Of a stretch of 64,000 bases of DNA, positions 1-11,968 are shown in pieces (position 1 is the first letter of the stretch; every line of letters starts with the position of its first letter). The position numbers were made by a program, and so were the translations under genes. Location: contig OZ059900.1 in NCBI GenBank assembly GCA_964057225.1, positions 24,009,638-24,073,637 on the forward strand, read 5' to 3'. The stretch is from Auanema rhodensis. Lineage: Eukaryota; Nematoda; Chromadorea; Rhabditida; Rhabditidae. The notes beneath the pieces were generated by a model. That model was not told the origin of the DNA, searched no databases, and worked only from the letters and a program-made list of their open reading frames with translations.

Positions 1-342
1 TGAAAGTGGAACTAGACGTTGTACGAACAATTTTGAGCTAGGTTTCATTGACATTGCATGAGTTTGAACACATGAAATCGTAAGTCAAAACCTTGTTTAC
101 AGCGAAATTTCCAAAAACTGGTTTTCCAGCATAATAAAATATTTCTCATGGGAAATACTGTGTTTTTGTATTCTTCTAGTGTTCAGCATGTAAAATGCTT
201 CATTTTAGTATGTAACACGCTGAAATTCGTTGCATTTGACGACTCATATGAACAAAAATCGATTTAATCAATATTAGCCATAAGGGGCGTGCCCTCAGAA
301 TATGCTAATTTCCTTAATTTTCTAACCCCTGTTTTTTTGTCG
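1..342 (+). repeat. Representative satellite A monomer
   Basis: I take this as the phase reference for satellite A. By count it holds 117 G+C of 342. Visible sub-structure: an imperfect 16 bp palindrome at 141-156 (ATTTCTCATGGGAAAT, 14 of 16 positions symmetric), a hairpin at 191-207, CATATG at 245-250, the palindrome AAATCGATTT around 256-265, a short GC dyad GGGC-GT-GCCC near 285-294, and a T7 run close to the end. The two 171 bp halves show no evident similarity to each other, so the monomer does not look like a recent dimer. CATATG and ATCGAT occur in essentially every A monomer and I saw neither in satellite B. Confidence 0.95.
191..207 (+). other. Perfect 7 bp stem hairpin in every satellite A monomer
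   Basis: TAAAATG (191-197), loop CTT (198-200) and CATTTTA (201-207) form a perfect 7 bp stem with a 3 nt loop. It recurs at the same phase in most A monomers. Some copies carry a stem substitution, for example AAAATACTTC in monomers starting at 1368, 3761 and 5471, and others change the loop to GTT (AAAATGGTTC at 4445, 6155 and 8549). It matters because the left A/B breakpoint falls in the loop or first base of the descending arm of the last copy. Whether the structure forms in vivo is not shown. Confidence 0.7.
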
Positions 343-3300
343 TGAAAGTGGAACTAGACGTTGTACGAACAATTTTGAGCTAGGTTTCATTGACATTGCA
401 TGAGTTTGAACACATGAAATCGTAAGTCAAAACCTTGTTTACAGCGAAATTTCCAAAAACTGGTTTTCCAGCATAATAAAATATTTCTCATGGGAAATAC
501 TGTGTTTTTGTATATTTCTAGTGTTCAGCATGTAAAATGCTTCATTTTAGTATGTAGCACGCTGAAATTCGTTGCATTTGACGACTCATATGAACAAAAA
601 TCGATTTAATCAATATTAGCCATAAGGGGCGTGCCCTCAGAATATGCTAATTTCCTTAATTTTCTAACCCCTGTTTTTTTGTCGTGAAAGTGGAACTAGA
701 CGTTGTACGAACAATTTTGAGCTAGGTTTCATTGACATTGCATGAGTTTGAACACATGAAATCGTAAGTCAAAACCTTGTTTACAGCGAAATTTCCAAAA
801 ACTGGTTTTCCAGCATAATAAAATATTTCTCATGGGAAATACTGTGTTTTTGTATTTTTCTAGTGTTCAGCATGTAAAATGCTTCATTTTAGTATGTAAC
901 ACGCTGAAATTCGTTGCATTTGACGACTCATATGAACAAAAATCGATTTAATCAATATTAGCCATAAGGGGCGTGCCCTCAGAATATGCTAATTTCCTTA
1001 AATTTCTAACCCCTGTTTTTTGTCGTGAAAGTGGAACTAGACGTTGTACGAACAATTTTGAGCTAGGTTTCATTGACATTGCATGAGTTTGAACACATGA
1101 AATCGTAAGTCAAAACCTTGTTTACAGCGAAATTTCCAAAAACTGGTTTTCCAGCATAATAAAATATTTCTCATGGGAAATACTGTGTTTTTGTATTCTT
1201 CTAGTGTTCAGCATGTAAAATGCTTCATTTTAGTATGTAACACGCTGAAATTCGTTGCATTTAACGACTCATATGAACAAAAATCGATTTAATCAATATT
1301 AGCCATAAGGGGCGTGCCCTCAGAATATGCTAATTTCCTTAATTTTCTAACCCCTGTTTTTTTGTCGTGAAAGTGGAACTAGACGTTGTATGAACATTTT
1401 TGAGCTAGGTTTCATTGACATTGCATGAGTTTGAACACATGAAATCGTAAGTCAAAACCTTGTTTACAGCGAAATTTCCAAAAACTGGTTTTCCAGCATA
1501 ATAAAATATTTCTCATGGGAAATACTGTGTTTTTGTATTTTTCTAGTGTTCAGCATGTAAAATACTTCATTTTAGTATGTAACACGCTGAAATTCGTTGC
1601 ATTTGACGACTCATATGAACAAAAATCGATTTAATCAATATTAGCCATAAGGGGCGTGCCCTCAGAATATGCTAATTTCCTTAATTTTCTAACCCCTGTT
1701 TTTTTGTCGTGAAAGTGGAACTAGACGTTGTACGAACAATTTTGAGCTAGGTTTCATTGACATTGCATGAGTTTGAACACATGAAATCGTAAGTCAAAAC
1801 CTTGTTTACAGCGAAATTTCCAAAAACTGGTTTTCCAGCATAATAAAATATTTCTCATGGGAAATACTGTGTTTTTGTATTCTTCTAGTGTTCAGCATGT
1901 AAAATGCTTCATTTTAGTATGTAACACGCTGAAATTCGTTGCATTTGACGACTCATATGAACAAAAATCGATTTAATCAATATTAGCCATAAGGGGCGTG
2001 CCCTCAGAATATGCTAATTTCCTTAATTTTCTAACCCCTGTTTTTTTGTCGTGAAAGTGGAACTAGACGTTGTACGAACAATTTTGAGCTAGGTTTCATT
2101 GACATTGCATGAGTTTGAACACATGAAATCGTAAGTCAAAACCTTGTTTACAGCGAAATTTCCAAAAACTGGTTTTCCAGCATAATAAAATATTTCTCAT
2201 GGGAAATACTGTGTTTTTGTATTCTTCTAGTGTTCAGCATGTAAAATGCTTCATTTTAGTATGTAACACGCTGAAATTCGTTGCATTTGACGACTCATAT
2301 GAACAAAAATCGATTTAATCAATATTAGCCATAAGGGGCGTGCCCTCAGAATATGCTAATTTCCTTAATTTTCTAACCCCTGTTTTTTTGTCGTGAAAGT
2401 GGAACTAGACGTTGTACGAACAATTTTGAGCTAGGTTTCATTGACATTGCATGAGTTTGAACACATGAAATCGTAAGTCAAAACCTTGTTTACAGCGAAA
2501 TTTCCAAAAACTGGTTTTCCAGCATAATAAAATATTTCTCATGGGAAATACTGTGTTTTTGTATTCTTCTAGTGTTCAGCATGTAAAATGCTTCATTTTA
2601 GTATGTAACACGCTGAAATTCGTTGCATTTGACGACTCATATGAACAAAAATCGATTTAATCAATATTAGCCATAAGGGGCGTGCCCTCAGAATATGCTA
2701 ATTTCCTTAATTTTCTAACCCCTGTTTTTTTGTCGTGAAAGTGGAACTAGACGTTGTACGAACAATTTTGAGCTAGGTTTCATTGACATTGCATGAGTTT
2801 GAACACATGAAATCGTAAGTCAAAACCTTGTTTACAGCGAAATTTCCAAAAACTGGTTTTCCAGCATAATAAAATATTTCTCATGGGAAATACTGTGTTT
2901 TTGTATATTTCTAGTGTTCAGCATGTAAAATGCTTCATTTTAGTATGTAGCACGCTGAAATTCGTTGCATTTGACGACTCATATGAACAAAAATCGATTT
3001 AATCAATATTAGCCATAAGGGGCGTGCCCTCAGAATATGCTAATTTCCTTAATTTTCTAACCCCTGTTTTTTTGTCGTGAAAGTGGAACTAGACGTTGTA
3101 CGAACAATTTTGAGCTAGGTTTCATTGACATTGCATGAGTTTGAACACATGAAATCGTAAGTCAAAACCTTGTTTACAGCGAAATTTCCAAAAACTGGTT
3201 TTCCAGCATAATAAAATATTTCTCATGGGAAATACTGTGTTTTTGTATTCTTCTAGTGTTCAGCATGTAAAATGCTTCATTTTAGTATGTAACACGCTGA

Positions 3301-4102
3301 AATTCGTTGCATTTGACGACTCATATGAACAAAAATCGATTTAATCAATATTAGCCATAAGGGGCGTGCCCTCAGAATATGCTAATTTCCTTAAATTTCT
3401 AACCCCTGTTTTTTGTCGAGAAAGTGGAACTAGACGTTGTACGAATAATTTTGAGCTAGGTTTCATTGACATTGCATGAGTTTGAACACATGAAATCGTA
3501 AGTCAAAACCTTGTTTACAGCGAAATTTCCAAAAACTGGTTTTCCAGCATAATAAAATATTTCTCATGGGAAATACTGTGTTTTTGTATTCTTCTAGTGT
3601 TCAGCATGTAAAATGCTTCATTTTAGTATGTAACACGCTGAAATTCGTTGCATTTAACGACTCATATGAACAAAAATCGATTTAATCAATATTAGCCATA
3701 AGGGGCGTGCCCTCAGAATATGCTAATTTCCTTAATTTTCTAACCCCTGTTTTTTTGTCGTGAAAGTGGAACTAGACGTTGTATGAACATTTTTGAGCTA
3801 GGTTTCATTGACATTGCATGAGTTTGAACACATGAAATCGTAAGTCAAAACCTTGTTTACAGCGAAATTTCCAAAAACTGGTTTTCCAGCATAATAAAAT
3901 ATTTCTCATGGGAAATACTGTGTTTTTGTATTTTTCTAGTGTTCAGCATGTAAAATACTTCATTTTAGTATGTAACACGCTGAAATTCGTTGCATTTGAC
4001 GACTCATATGAACAAAAATCGATTTAATCAATATTAGCCATAAGGGGCGTGCCCTCAGAATATGCTAATTTCCTTAATTTTCTAACCCTTGTTTTTTTGT
4101 CG
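343..4102 (+). repeat. 7-monomer HOR in left satellite A (2393 bp offset)
   Basis: Monomers starting at 343, 685, 1026 and 1368 share their private variants, in the same order, with those at 2736, 3078, 3419 and 3761. The first pair has GTATATTTC and GTAGCACGC; the second pair has CCTTAAATTTC and a T6 run; the third has CATTTAACGAC; the fourth has TATGAACATTTTT and AAAATACTTC. The offset is 2393 bp, seven monomers minus one base. A few differences, such as GTCGAGAAAG at 3415-3424, postdate the duplication. Confidence 0.85.
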
Positions 4103-6496
4103 TGAAAGTGGAACTAGACGTTGTACGAACAATTTTGAGCTAGGTTTCATTGACATTGCATGAGTTTGAACACATGAAATCGTAAGTCAAAACCTTGTTT
4201 ACAGCGAAATTTCCAAAAACTGGTTTTCCAGCATAATAAAATATTTCTCATGGGAAATACTGTGTTTTTGTATTTTTCTAGTGTTCAGCATGTAAAATGC
4301 TTCATTTTAGTATGTAACACGCTGAAATTCGTTGCATTTGACGAATCATATGAACAAAAATCGATTTAATCAATATTAGCCATAAGGGGCGTGCCCTCAG
4401 AATATGCTAATTTCCTTAATTTTCTAACCCCTGTTTTTTTGTCGTGAAAGTGGAACTAGACGTTGTACGAACAATTTTGAGCTAGGTTTCATTGACATTG
4501 CATGAGTTTGAACACATGAAATCGTAAGTCAAAACCTTGTTTACAGCGAAATTTCCAAAAACTGGTTTTCCAGCATAATAAAATATTTCTCATGGGAAAT
4601 ACTGTGTTTTCGTATTTTTCTAGTGTTCAGCATGTAAAATGGTTCATTTTAGTATGTAACACGCTGAAATTCGTTGCATTTGACGACTCATATGAACAAA
4701 AATCGATTTAATCAATATTAGCCATAAGGGGCGTGCCCTCAGAATATGCTAATTTCCTTAATTTTCTAACCCCTGTTTTTTTGTCGTGAAAGTGGAACTA
4801 GACGTTGTACGAACAATTTTGAGCTAGGTTTCATTGACATTGCATGAGTTTGAACACATGAAATCGTAAGTCAAAACCTTGTTTACAGCGAAATTTCCAA
4901 AAACTGGTTTTCCAGCATAATAAAATATTTCTCATGGGAAATACTGTGTTTTTGTATTTTTCTAGTGTTCAGCATGTAAAATGCTTCATTTTAGTATGTA
5001 ACACGCTGAAATTCGTTGCATTTAACGACTCATATGAACAAAAATCGATTTAATCAATATTAGCCATAAGGGGCGTGCCCTCAGAATATGCTAATTTCCT
5101 TAATTTTCTAACCCCTGTTTTTTTGTCGTGAAAGTGGAATTAGACGTTGTATGAACATTTTTGAGCTAGGTTTCATTGACATTGCATGAGTTTGAACACA
5201 TGAAATCGTAAGTCAAAACCTTGTTTACAGCGAAATTTCCAAAAACTGGTTTTCCAGCATAATAAAATATTTCTCATGGGAAATACTGTGTTTTTGTATT
5301 TTTCTAGTGTTCAGCATGTAAAATGCTTCATTTTAATATGTAACACGCTGAAATTCGTTGCATTTAACGACTCATATGAACAAAAATCGATTTAATCAAT
5401 ATTAGCCATAAGGGGCGTGCCCTCAGAATATGCTAATTTCCTTAATTTTCTAACCCCTGTTTTTTTGTCGTGAAAGTGGAACTAGACGTTGTATGAACAT
5501 TTTTGAGCTAGGTTTCATTGACATTGCATGAGTTTGAACACATGAAATCGTAAGTCAAAACCTTGTTTACAGCGAAATTTCCAAAAACTGGTTTTCCAGC
5601 ATAATAAAATATTTCTCATGGGAAATACTGTGTTTTTGTATTTTTCTAGTGTTCAGCATGTAAAATACTTCATTTTAGTATGTAACACGCTGAAATTCGT
5701 TGCATTTGACGACTCATATGAACAAAAATCGATTTAATCAATATTAGCCATAAGGGGCGTGCCCTCAGAATATGCTAATTTCCTTAATTTTCTAACCCTT
5801 GTTTTTTTGTCGTGAAAGTGGAACTAGACGTTGTACGAACAATTTTGAGCTAGGTTTCATTGACATTGCATGAGTTTGAACACATGAAATCGTAAGTCAA
5901 AACCTTGTTTACAGCGAAATTTCCAAAAACTGGTTTTCCAGCATAATAAAATATTTCTCATGGGAAATACTGTGTTTTTGTATTTTTCTAGTGTTCAGCA
6001 TGTAAAATGCTTCATTTTAGTATGTAACACGCTGAAATTCGTTGCATTTGACGAATCATATGAACAAAAATCGATTTAATCAATATTAGCCATAAGGGGC
6101 GTGCCCTCAGAATATGCTAATTTCCTTAATTTTCTAACCCCTGTTTTTTTGTCGTGAAAGTGGAACTAGACGTTGTACGAACAATTTTGAGCTAGGTTTC
6201 ATTGACATTGCATGAGTTTGAACACATGAAATCGTAAGTCAAAACCTTGTTTACAGCGAAATTTCCAAAAACTGGTTTTCCAGCATAATAAAATATTTCT
6301 CATGGGAAATACTGTGTTTTTGTATTTTTCTAGTGTTCAGCATGTAAAATGGTTCATTTTAGTATGTAACACGCTGAAATTCGTTGCATTTGACGACTCA
6401 TATGAACAAAAATCGATTTAATCAATATTAGCCATAAGGGGCGTGCCCTCAGAATATGCTAATTTCCTTAATTTTCTAACCCCTGTTTTTTTGTCG
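3761..6496 (+). repeat. 5-monomer HOR in left satellite A (1710 bp offset)
   Basis: The monomers at 3761, 4103 and 4445 carry TATGAAC plus AAAATACTTC plus AACCCTTG, then GACGAATCAT, then AAAATGGTTC. The same ordered set recurs at 5471, 5813 and 6155, exactly 1710 bp (five monomers) later. The block overlaps the end of the preceding 7-monomer HOR, so at least two duplication events of different size are superimposed here. Confidence 0.85.
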
Positions 6497-9400
6497 TGAA
6501 AGTGGAACTAGACGTTGTACGAACAATTTTGAGCTAGGTTTCATTGACATTGCATGAGTTTGAACACATGAAATCGTAAGTCAAAACCTTGTTTACAGCG
6601 AAATTTCCAAAAACTGGTTTTCCAGCATAATAAAATATTTCTCATGGGAAATACTGTGTTTTTGTATTTTTCTAGTGTTCAGCATGTAAAATGCTTCATT
6701 TTAGTATGTAACACGCTGAAATTCGTTGCATTTGACGACTCATATGAACAAAAATCGATTTAATCAATATTAGCCATAAGGGGCGTGCCCTCAGAATATG
6801 CTAATTTCCTTAATTTTCTGACCCCTGTTTTTTTGTCGTGAAAGTGGAACTAGACGTTGTACGAACAATTTTGAGCTAGGTTTCATTGACATTGCATGAG
6901 TTTGAACACATGAAATCGTAAGTCAAAACCTTGTTTACAGCGAAATTTCCAAAAACTGGTTTTCCAGCATAATAAAATATTTCTCATGGGAAATACTGTG
7001 TTTTTGTATTTTTCTAGTGTTCAGCATGTAAAATGCTTCATTTTAGTATGTAACACGCTGAAATTCGTTGCATTTGACGACTCATATGAACAAAAATCGA
7101 TTTAATCAATATTAGCCATAAGGGGCGTGCCCTCAGAATATGCTAATTTCCTTAATTTTCTAACCCCTGTTTTTTTGTCGTGAAAGTGGAACTAGACGTT
7201 GTACGAACAATTTTGAGCTAGGTTTCATTGACATTGCATGAGTTTGAACACATGAAATCGTAAGTCAAAACCTTGTTTACAGCGAAATTTCCAAAAACTG
7301 GTTTTCCAGCATAATAAAATATTTCTCATGGGAAATACTGTGTTTTTGTATTTTTCTAGTGTTCAGCATGTAAAATGCTTCATTTTAGTATGTAACACGC
7401 TGAAATTCGTTGCATTTGACGACTCATATGAACAAAAATCGATTTAATCAATATTAGCTATAAGGGGCGTGCCCTCAGAATATGCTAATTTCCTTAATTT
7501 TCTAACCCCTGTTTTTTTGTCGTGAAAGTGGAACTAGACGTTGTACGAACAATTTTGAGCTAAGTTTCATTGACATTGCATGAGTTTGAACACATGAAAT
7601 CGTAAGTCAAAACCTTGTTTACAGCGAAATTTCCAAAAACTGGTTTTCCAGCATAATAAAATATTTCTCATGGGAAATACTGTGTTTTTGTTTTTTTCTA
7701 GTGTTCAGCATGTAAAATGCTTCATTTTAGTATGTAACACGCTGAAATTCGTTGCATTTGACGACTCATATGAACAAAAATCGATTTAATCAATATTAGC
7801 CATAAGGGGCGTGCCCTCAGAATATGCTAATTTCCTTAATTTTCTAACCCCTGTTTTTTTGTCGTGAAAGTGGAACTAGACGTTGTACGAACAATTTTGA
7901 GCTAGGTTTCATTGACATTGCATGAGTTTGAACACATGAAATCGTAAGTCAAAACCTTGTTTACAGCGAAATTTCCAAAAACTGGTTTTCCAGCATAATA
8001 AAATATTTCTCATGGGAAATACTGTGTTTTTGTATTCTTCTAGTGTTCAGCATGTAAAATGCTTCATTTTAGTATGTAACACGCTGAAATTCGTTGCATT
8101 TGACGACTCATATGAACAAAAATCGATTTAATCAATATTAGCCATAAGGGGCGTGCCCTCAGAATATGCTAATTTCCTTAATTTTCTAACCCCTGTTTTT
8201 TTGTCGTGAAAGTGGAACTAGACGTTGTACGAACAATTTTGAGCTAGGTTTCATTGACATTGCATGAGTTTGAACACATGAAATCGTAAGTCAAAACCTT
8301 GTTTACAGCGAAATTTCCAAAAACTGGTTTTCCAGCATAATAAAATATTTCTCATGGGAAATACTGTGTTTTTGTATTTTTCTAGTGTTCAGCATGTAAA
8401 ATGCTTCATTTTAGTATGTAACACGCTGAAATTCGTTGCATTTGACGAATCATATGAACAAAAATCGATTTAATCAATATTAGCCATAAGGGGCGTGCCC
8501 TCAGAATATGCTAATTTCCTTAATTTTCTAACCCCTGTTTTTTTGTCGTGAAAGTGGAACTAGACGTTGTACGAACAATTTTGAGCTAGGTTTCATTGAC
8601 ATTGCATGAGTTTGAACACATGAAATCGTAAGTCAAAACCTTGTTTACAGCGAAATTTCCAAAAACTGGTTTTCCAGCATAATAAAATATTTCTCATGGG
8701 AAATACTGTGTTTTTGTATTTTTCTAGTGTTCAGCATGTAAAATGGTTCATTTTAGTATGTAACACGCTGAAATTCGTTGCATTTGACGACTCATATGAA
8801 CAAAAATCGATTTAATCAATATTAGCCATAAGGGGCGTGCCCTCAGAATATGCTAATTTCCTTAATTTTCTAACCCCTGTTTTTTTGTCGTGAAAGTGGA
8901 ACTAGACGTTGTACGAACAATTTTGAGCTAGGTTTCATTGACATTGCATGAGTTTGAACACATGAAATCGTAAGTCAAAACCTTGTTTACAGCGAAATTT
9001 CCAAAAACTGGTTTTCCAGCATAATAAAATATTTCTCATGGGAAATACTGTGTTTTTGTATTTTTCTAGTGTTCAGCATGTAAAATGCTTCATTTTAGTA
9101 TGTAACACGCTGAAATTCGTTGCATTTGACGACTCATATGAACAAAAATCGATTTAATCAATATTAGCCATAAGGGGCGTGCCCTCAGAATATGCTAATT
9201 TCCTTAATTTTCTGACCCCTGTTTTTTTGTCGTGAAAGTGGAACTAGACGTTGTACGAACAATTTTGAGCTAGGTTTCATTGACATTGCATGAGTTTGAA
9301 CACATGAAATCGTAAGTCAAAACCTTGTTTACAGCGAAATTTCCAAAAACTGGTTTTCCAGCATAATAAAATATTTCTCATGGGAAATACTGTGTTTTTG

Positions 9401-10600
9401 TATTTTTCTAGTGTTCAGCATGTAAAATGCTTCATTTTAGTATGTAACACGCTGAAATTCGTTGCATTTGACGACTCATATGAACAAAAATCGATTTAAT
9501 CAATATTAGCCATAAGGGGCGTGCCCTCAGAATATGCTAATTTCCTTAATTTTCTAACCCCTGTTTTTTTGTCGTGAAAGTGGAACTAGACGTTGTACGA
9601 ACAATTTTGAGCTAGGTTTCATTGACATTGCATGAGTTTGAACACATGAAATCGTAAGTCAAAACCTTGTTTACAGCGAAATTTCCAAAAACTGGTTTTC
9701 CAGCATAATAAAATATTTCTCATGGGAAATACTGTGTTTTTGTATTTTTCTAGTGTTCAGCATGTAAAATGCTTCATTTTAGTATGTAACACGCTGAAAT
9801 TCGTTGCATTTGACGACTCATATGAACAAAAATCGATTTAATCAATATTAGCTATAAGGGGCGTGCCCTCAGAATATGCTAATTTCCTTAATTTTCTAAC
9901 CCCTGTTTTTTTGTCGTGAAAGTGGAACTAGACGTTGTACGAACAATTTTGAGCTAAGTTTCATTGACATTGCATGAGTTTGAACACATGAAATCGTAAG
10001 TCAAAACCTTGTTTACAGCGAAATTTCCAAAAACTGGTTTTCCAGCATAATAAAATATTTCTCATGGGAAATACTGTGTTTTTGTTTTTTTCTAGTGTTC
10101 AGCATGTAAAATGCTTCATTTTAGTATGTAACACGCTGAAATTCGTTGCATTTGACGACTCATATGAACAAAAATCGATTTAATCAATATTAGCCATAAG
10201 GGGCGTGCCCTCAGAATATGCTAATTTCCTTAATTTTCTAACCCCTGTTTTTTTGTCGTGAAAGTGGAACTAGACGTTGTACGAACAATTTTCAGCTAGG
10301 TTTCATTGACATTGCATGAGTTTGAACACATGAAATCGTAAGTCAAAACCTTGTTTACAGCGAAATTTCCAAAAACTGGTTTTCCAGCATAATAAAATAT
10401 TTCTCATGGGAAATACTGTGTTTTTGTATTCTTCTAGTGTTCAGCATGTAAAATGCTTCATTTTAGTATGTAACACGCTGAAATTCGTTGCATTTGACGA
10501 CTCATATGAACAAAAATCGATTTAATCAATATTAGCCATAAGGGGCGTGCCCTCAGAATATGCTAATTTCCTTAATTTTCTAACCCCTGTTTTTTTGTCG
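5813..10600 (+). repeat. 7-monomer HOR in left satellite A (2394 bp, two copies)
   Basis: The ordered variants GACGAATCAT, AAAATGGTTC, TCTGACCCC, consensus, AGCTATAAGG and GCTAAGTTTC with GTTTTTTTC occur in monomers starting at 5813, 6155, 6497, 6839, 7181 and 7523. They recur at 8207, 8549, 8891, 9233, 9575 and 9917, exactly 2394 bp later. The seventh monomers (7865 and 10259) both carry TATTCTTC; the later one has gained TTTTCAGC. Confidence 0.88.
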
Positions 10601-11968
10601 TGAAAGTGGAACTAGACGTTGTACGAACAATTTTGAGCTAGGTTTCATTGACATTGCATGAGTTTGAACACATGAAATCGTAAGTCAAAACCTTGTTTAC
10701 AGCGAAATTTCCAAAAACTGGTTTTCCAGCATAATAAAATATTTCTCATGGGAAATACTGTGTTTTTGTATTTTTCTAGTGTTCAGCATGTAAAATGCTT
10801 CATTTTAGTATGTAACACGCTGAAATTCGTTGCATTTGACGACTCATATGAACAAAAATCGATTTAATCAATATTAGCCATAAGGGGCGTGCCCTCAGAA
10901 TATGCTAATTTCCTTAATTTTCTGACCCCTGTTTTTTTGTCGTGAAAGTGGAACTAGACGTTGTACGAACAATTTTGAGCTAGGTTTCATTGACATTGCA
11001 TGAGTTTGAACACATGAAATCGTAAGTCAAAACCTTGTTTACAGCGAAATTTCCAAAAACTGGTTTTCCAGCATAATAAAATATTTCTCATGGGAAATAC
11101 TGTGTTTTTGTATTTTTCTAGTGTTCAGCATGTAAAATGCTTCATTTTAGTATGTAACACGCTGAAATTCGTTGCATTTGACGACTCATATGAACAAAAA
11201 TCGATTTAATCAATATTAGCCATAAGGGGCGTGCCCTCAGAATATGCTAATTTCCTTAATTTTCTAACCCCTGTTTTTTTGTCGTGAAAGTGGAACTAGA
11301 CGTTGTACGAACAATTTTGAGCTAGGTTTCATTGACATTGCATGAGTTTGAACACATGAAATCGTAAGTCAAAACCTTGTTTACAGCGAAATTTCCAAAA
11401 ACTGGTTTTCCAGCATAATAAAATATTTCTCATGGGAAATACTGTGTTTTTGTATTTTTCTAGTGTTCAGCATGTAAAATGCTTCATTTTAGTATGTAAC
11501 ACGCTGAAATTCGTTGCATTTGACGACTCATATGAACAAAAATCGATTTAATCAATATTAGCTATAAGGGGCGTGCCCTCAGAATATGCTAATTTCCTTA
11601 ATTTTCTAACCCCTGTTTTTTTGTCGTGAAAGTGGAACTAGACGTTGTACGAACAATTTTGAGCTAAGTTTCATTGACATTGCATGAGTTTGAACACATG
11701 AAATCGTAAGTCAAAACCTTGTTTACAGCGAAATTTCCAAAAACTGGTTTTCCAGCATAATAAAATATTTCTCATGGGAAATACTGTGTTTTTGTTTTTT
11801 TCTAGTGTTCAGCATGTAAAATGCTTCATTTTAGTATGTAACACGCTGAAATTCGTTGCATTTGACGACTCATATGAACAAAAATCGATTTAATCAATAT
11901 TAGCCATAAGGGGCGTGCCCTCAGAATATGCTAATTTCCTTAATTTTCTAACCCCTGTTTTTTTGTCG
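8891..11968 (+). repeat. 5-monomer HOR in left satellite A (1710 bp offset)
   Basis: The run TCTGACCCC, consensus, AGCTATAAGG, GCTAAGTTTC/GTTTTTTTC at 8891, 9233, 9575 and 9917 is repeated at 10601, 10943, 11285 and 11627. The offset is 1710 bp. It reuses the right part of the previous 7-monomer block, showing nested duplication with a different register. Confidence 0.86.

Noticed and set aside
148-267. A 39-codon ATG-started frame that recurs in most satellite A monomers.
   Set aside because: It persists because 342 is a multiple of three and copies are nearly identical. It is short and AT-driven, with nothing recognisable in the product.
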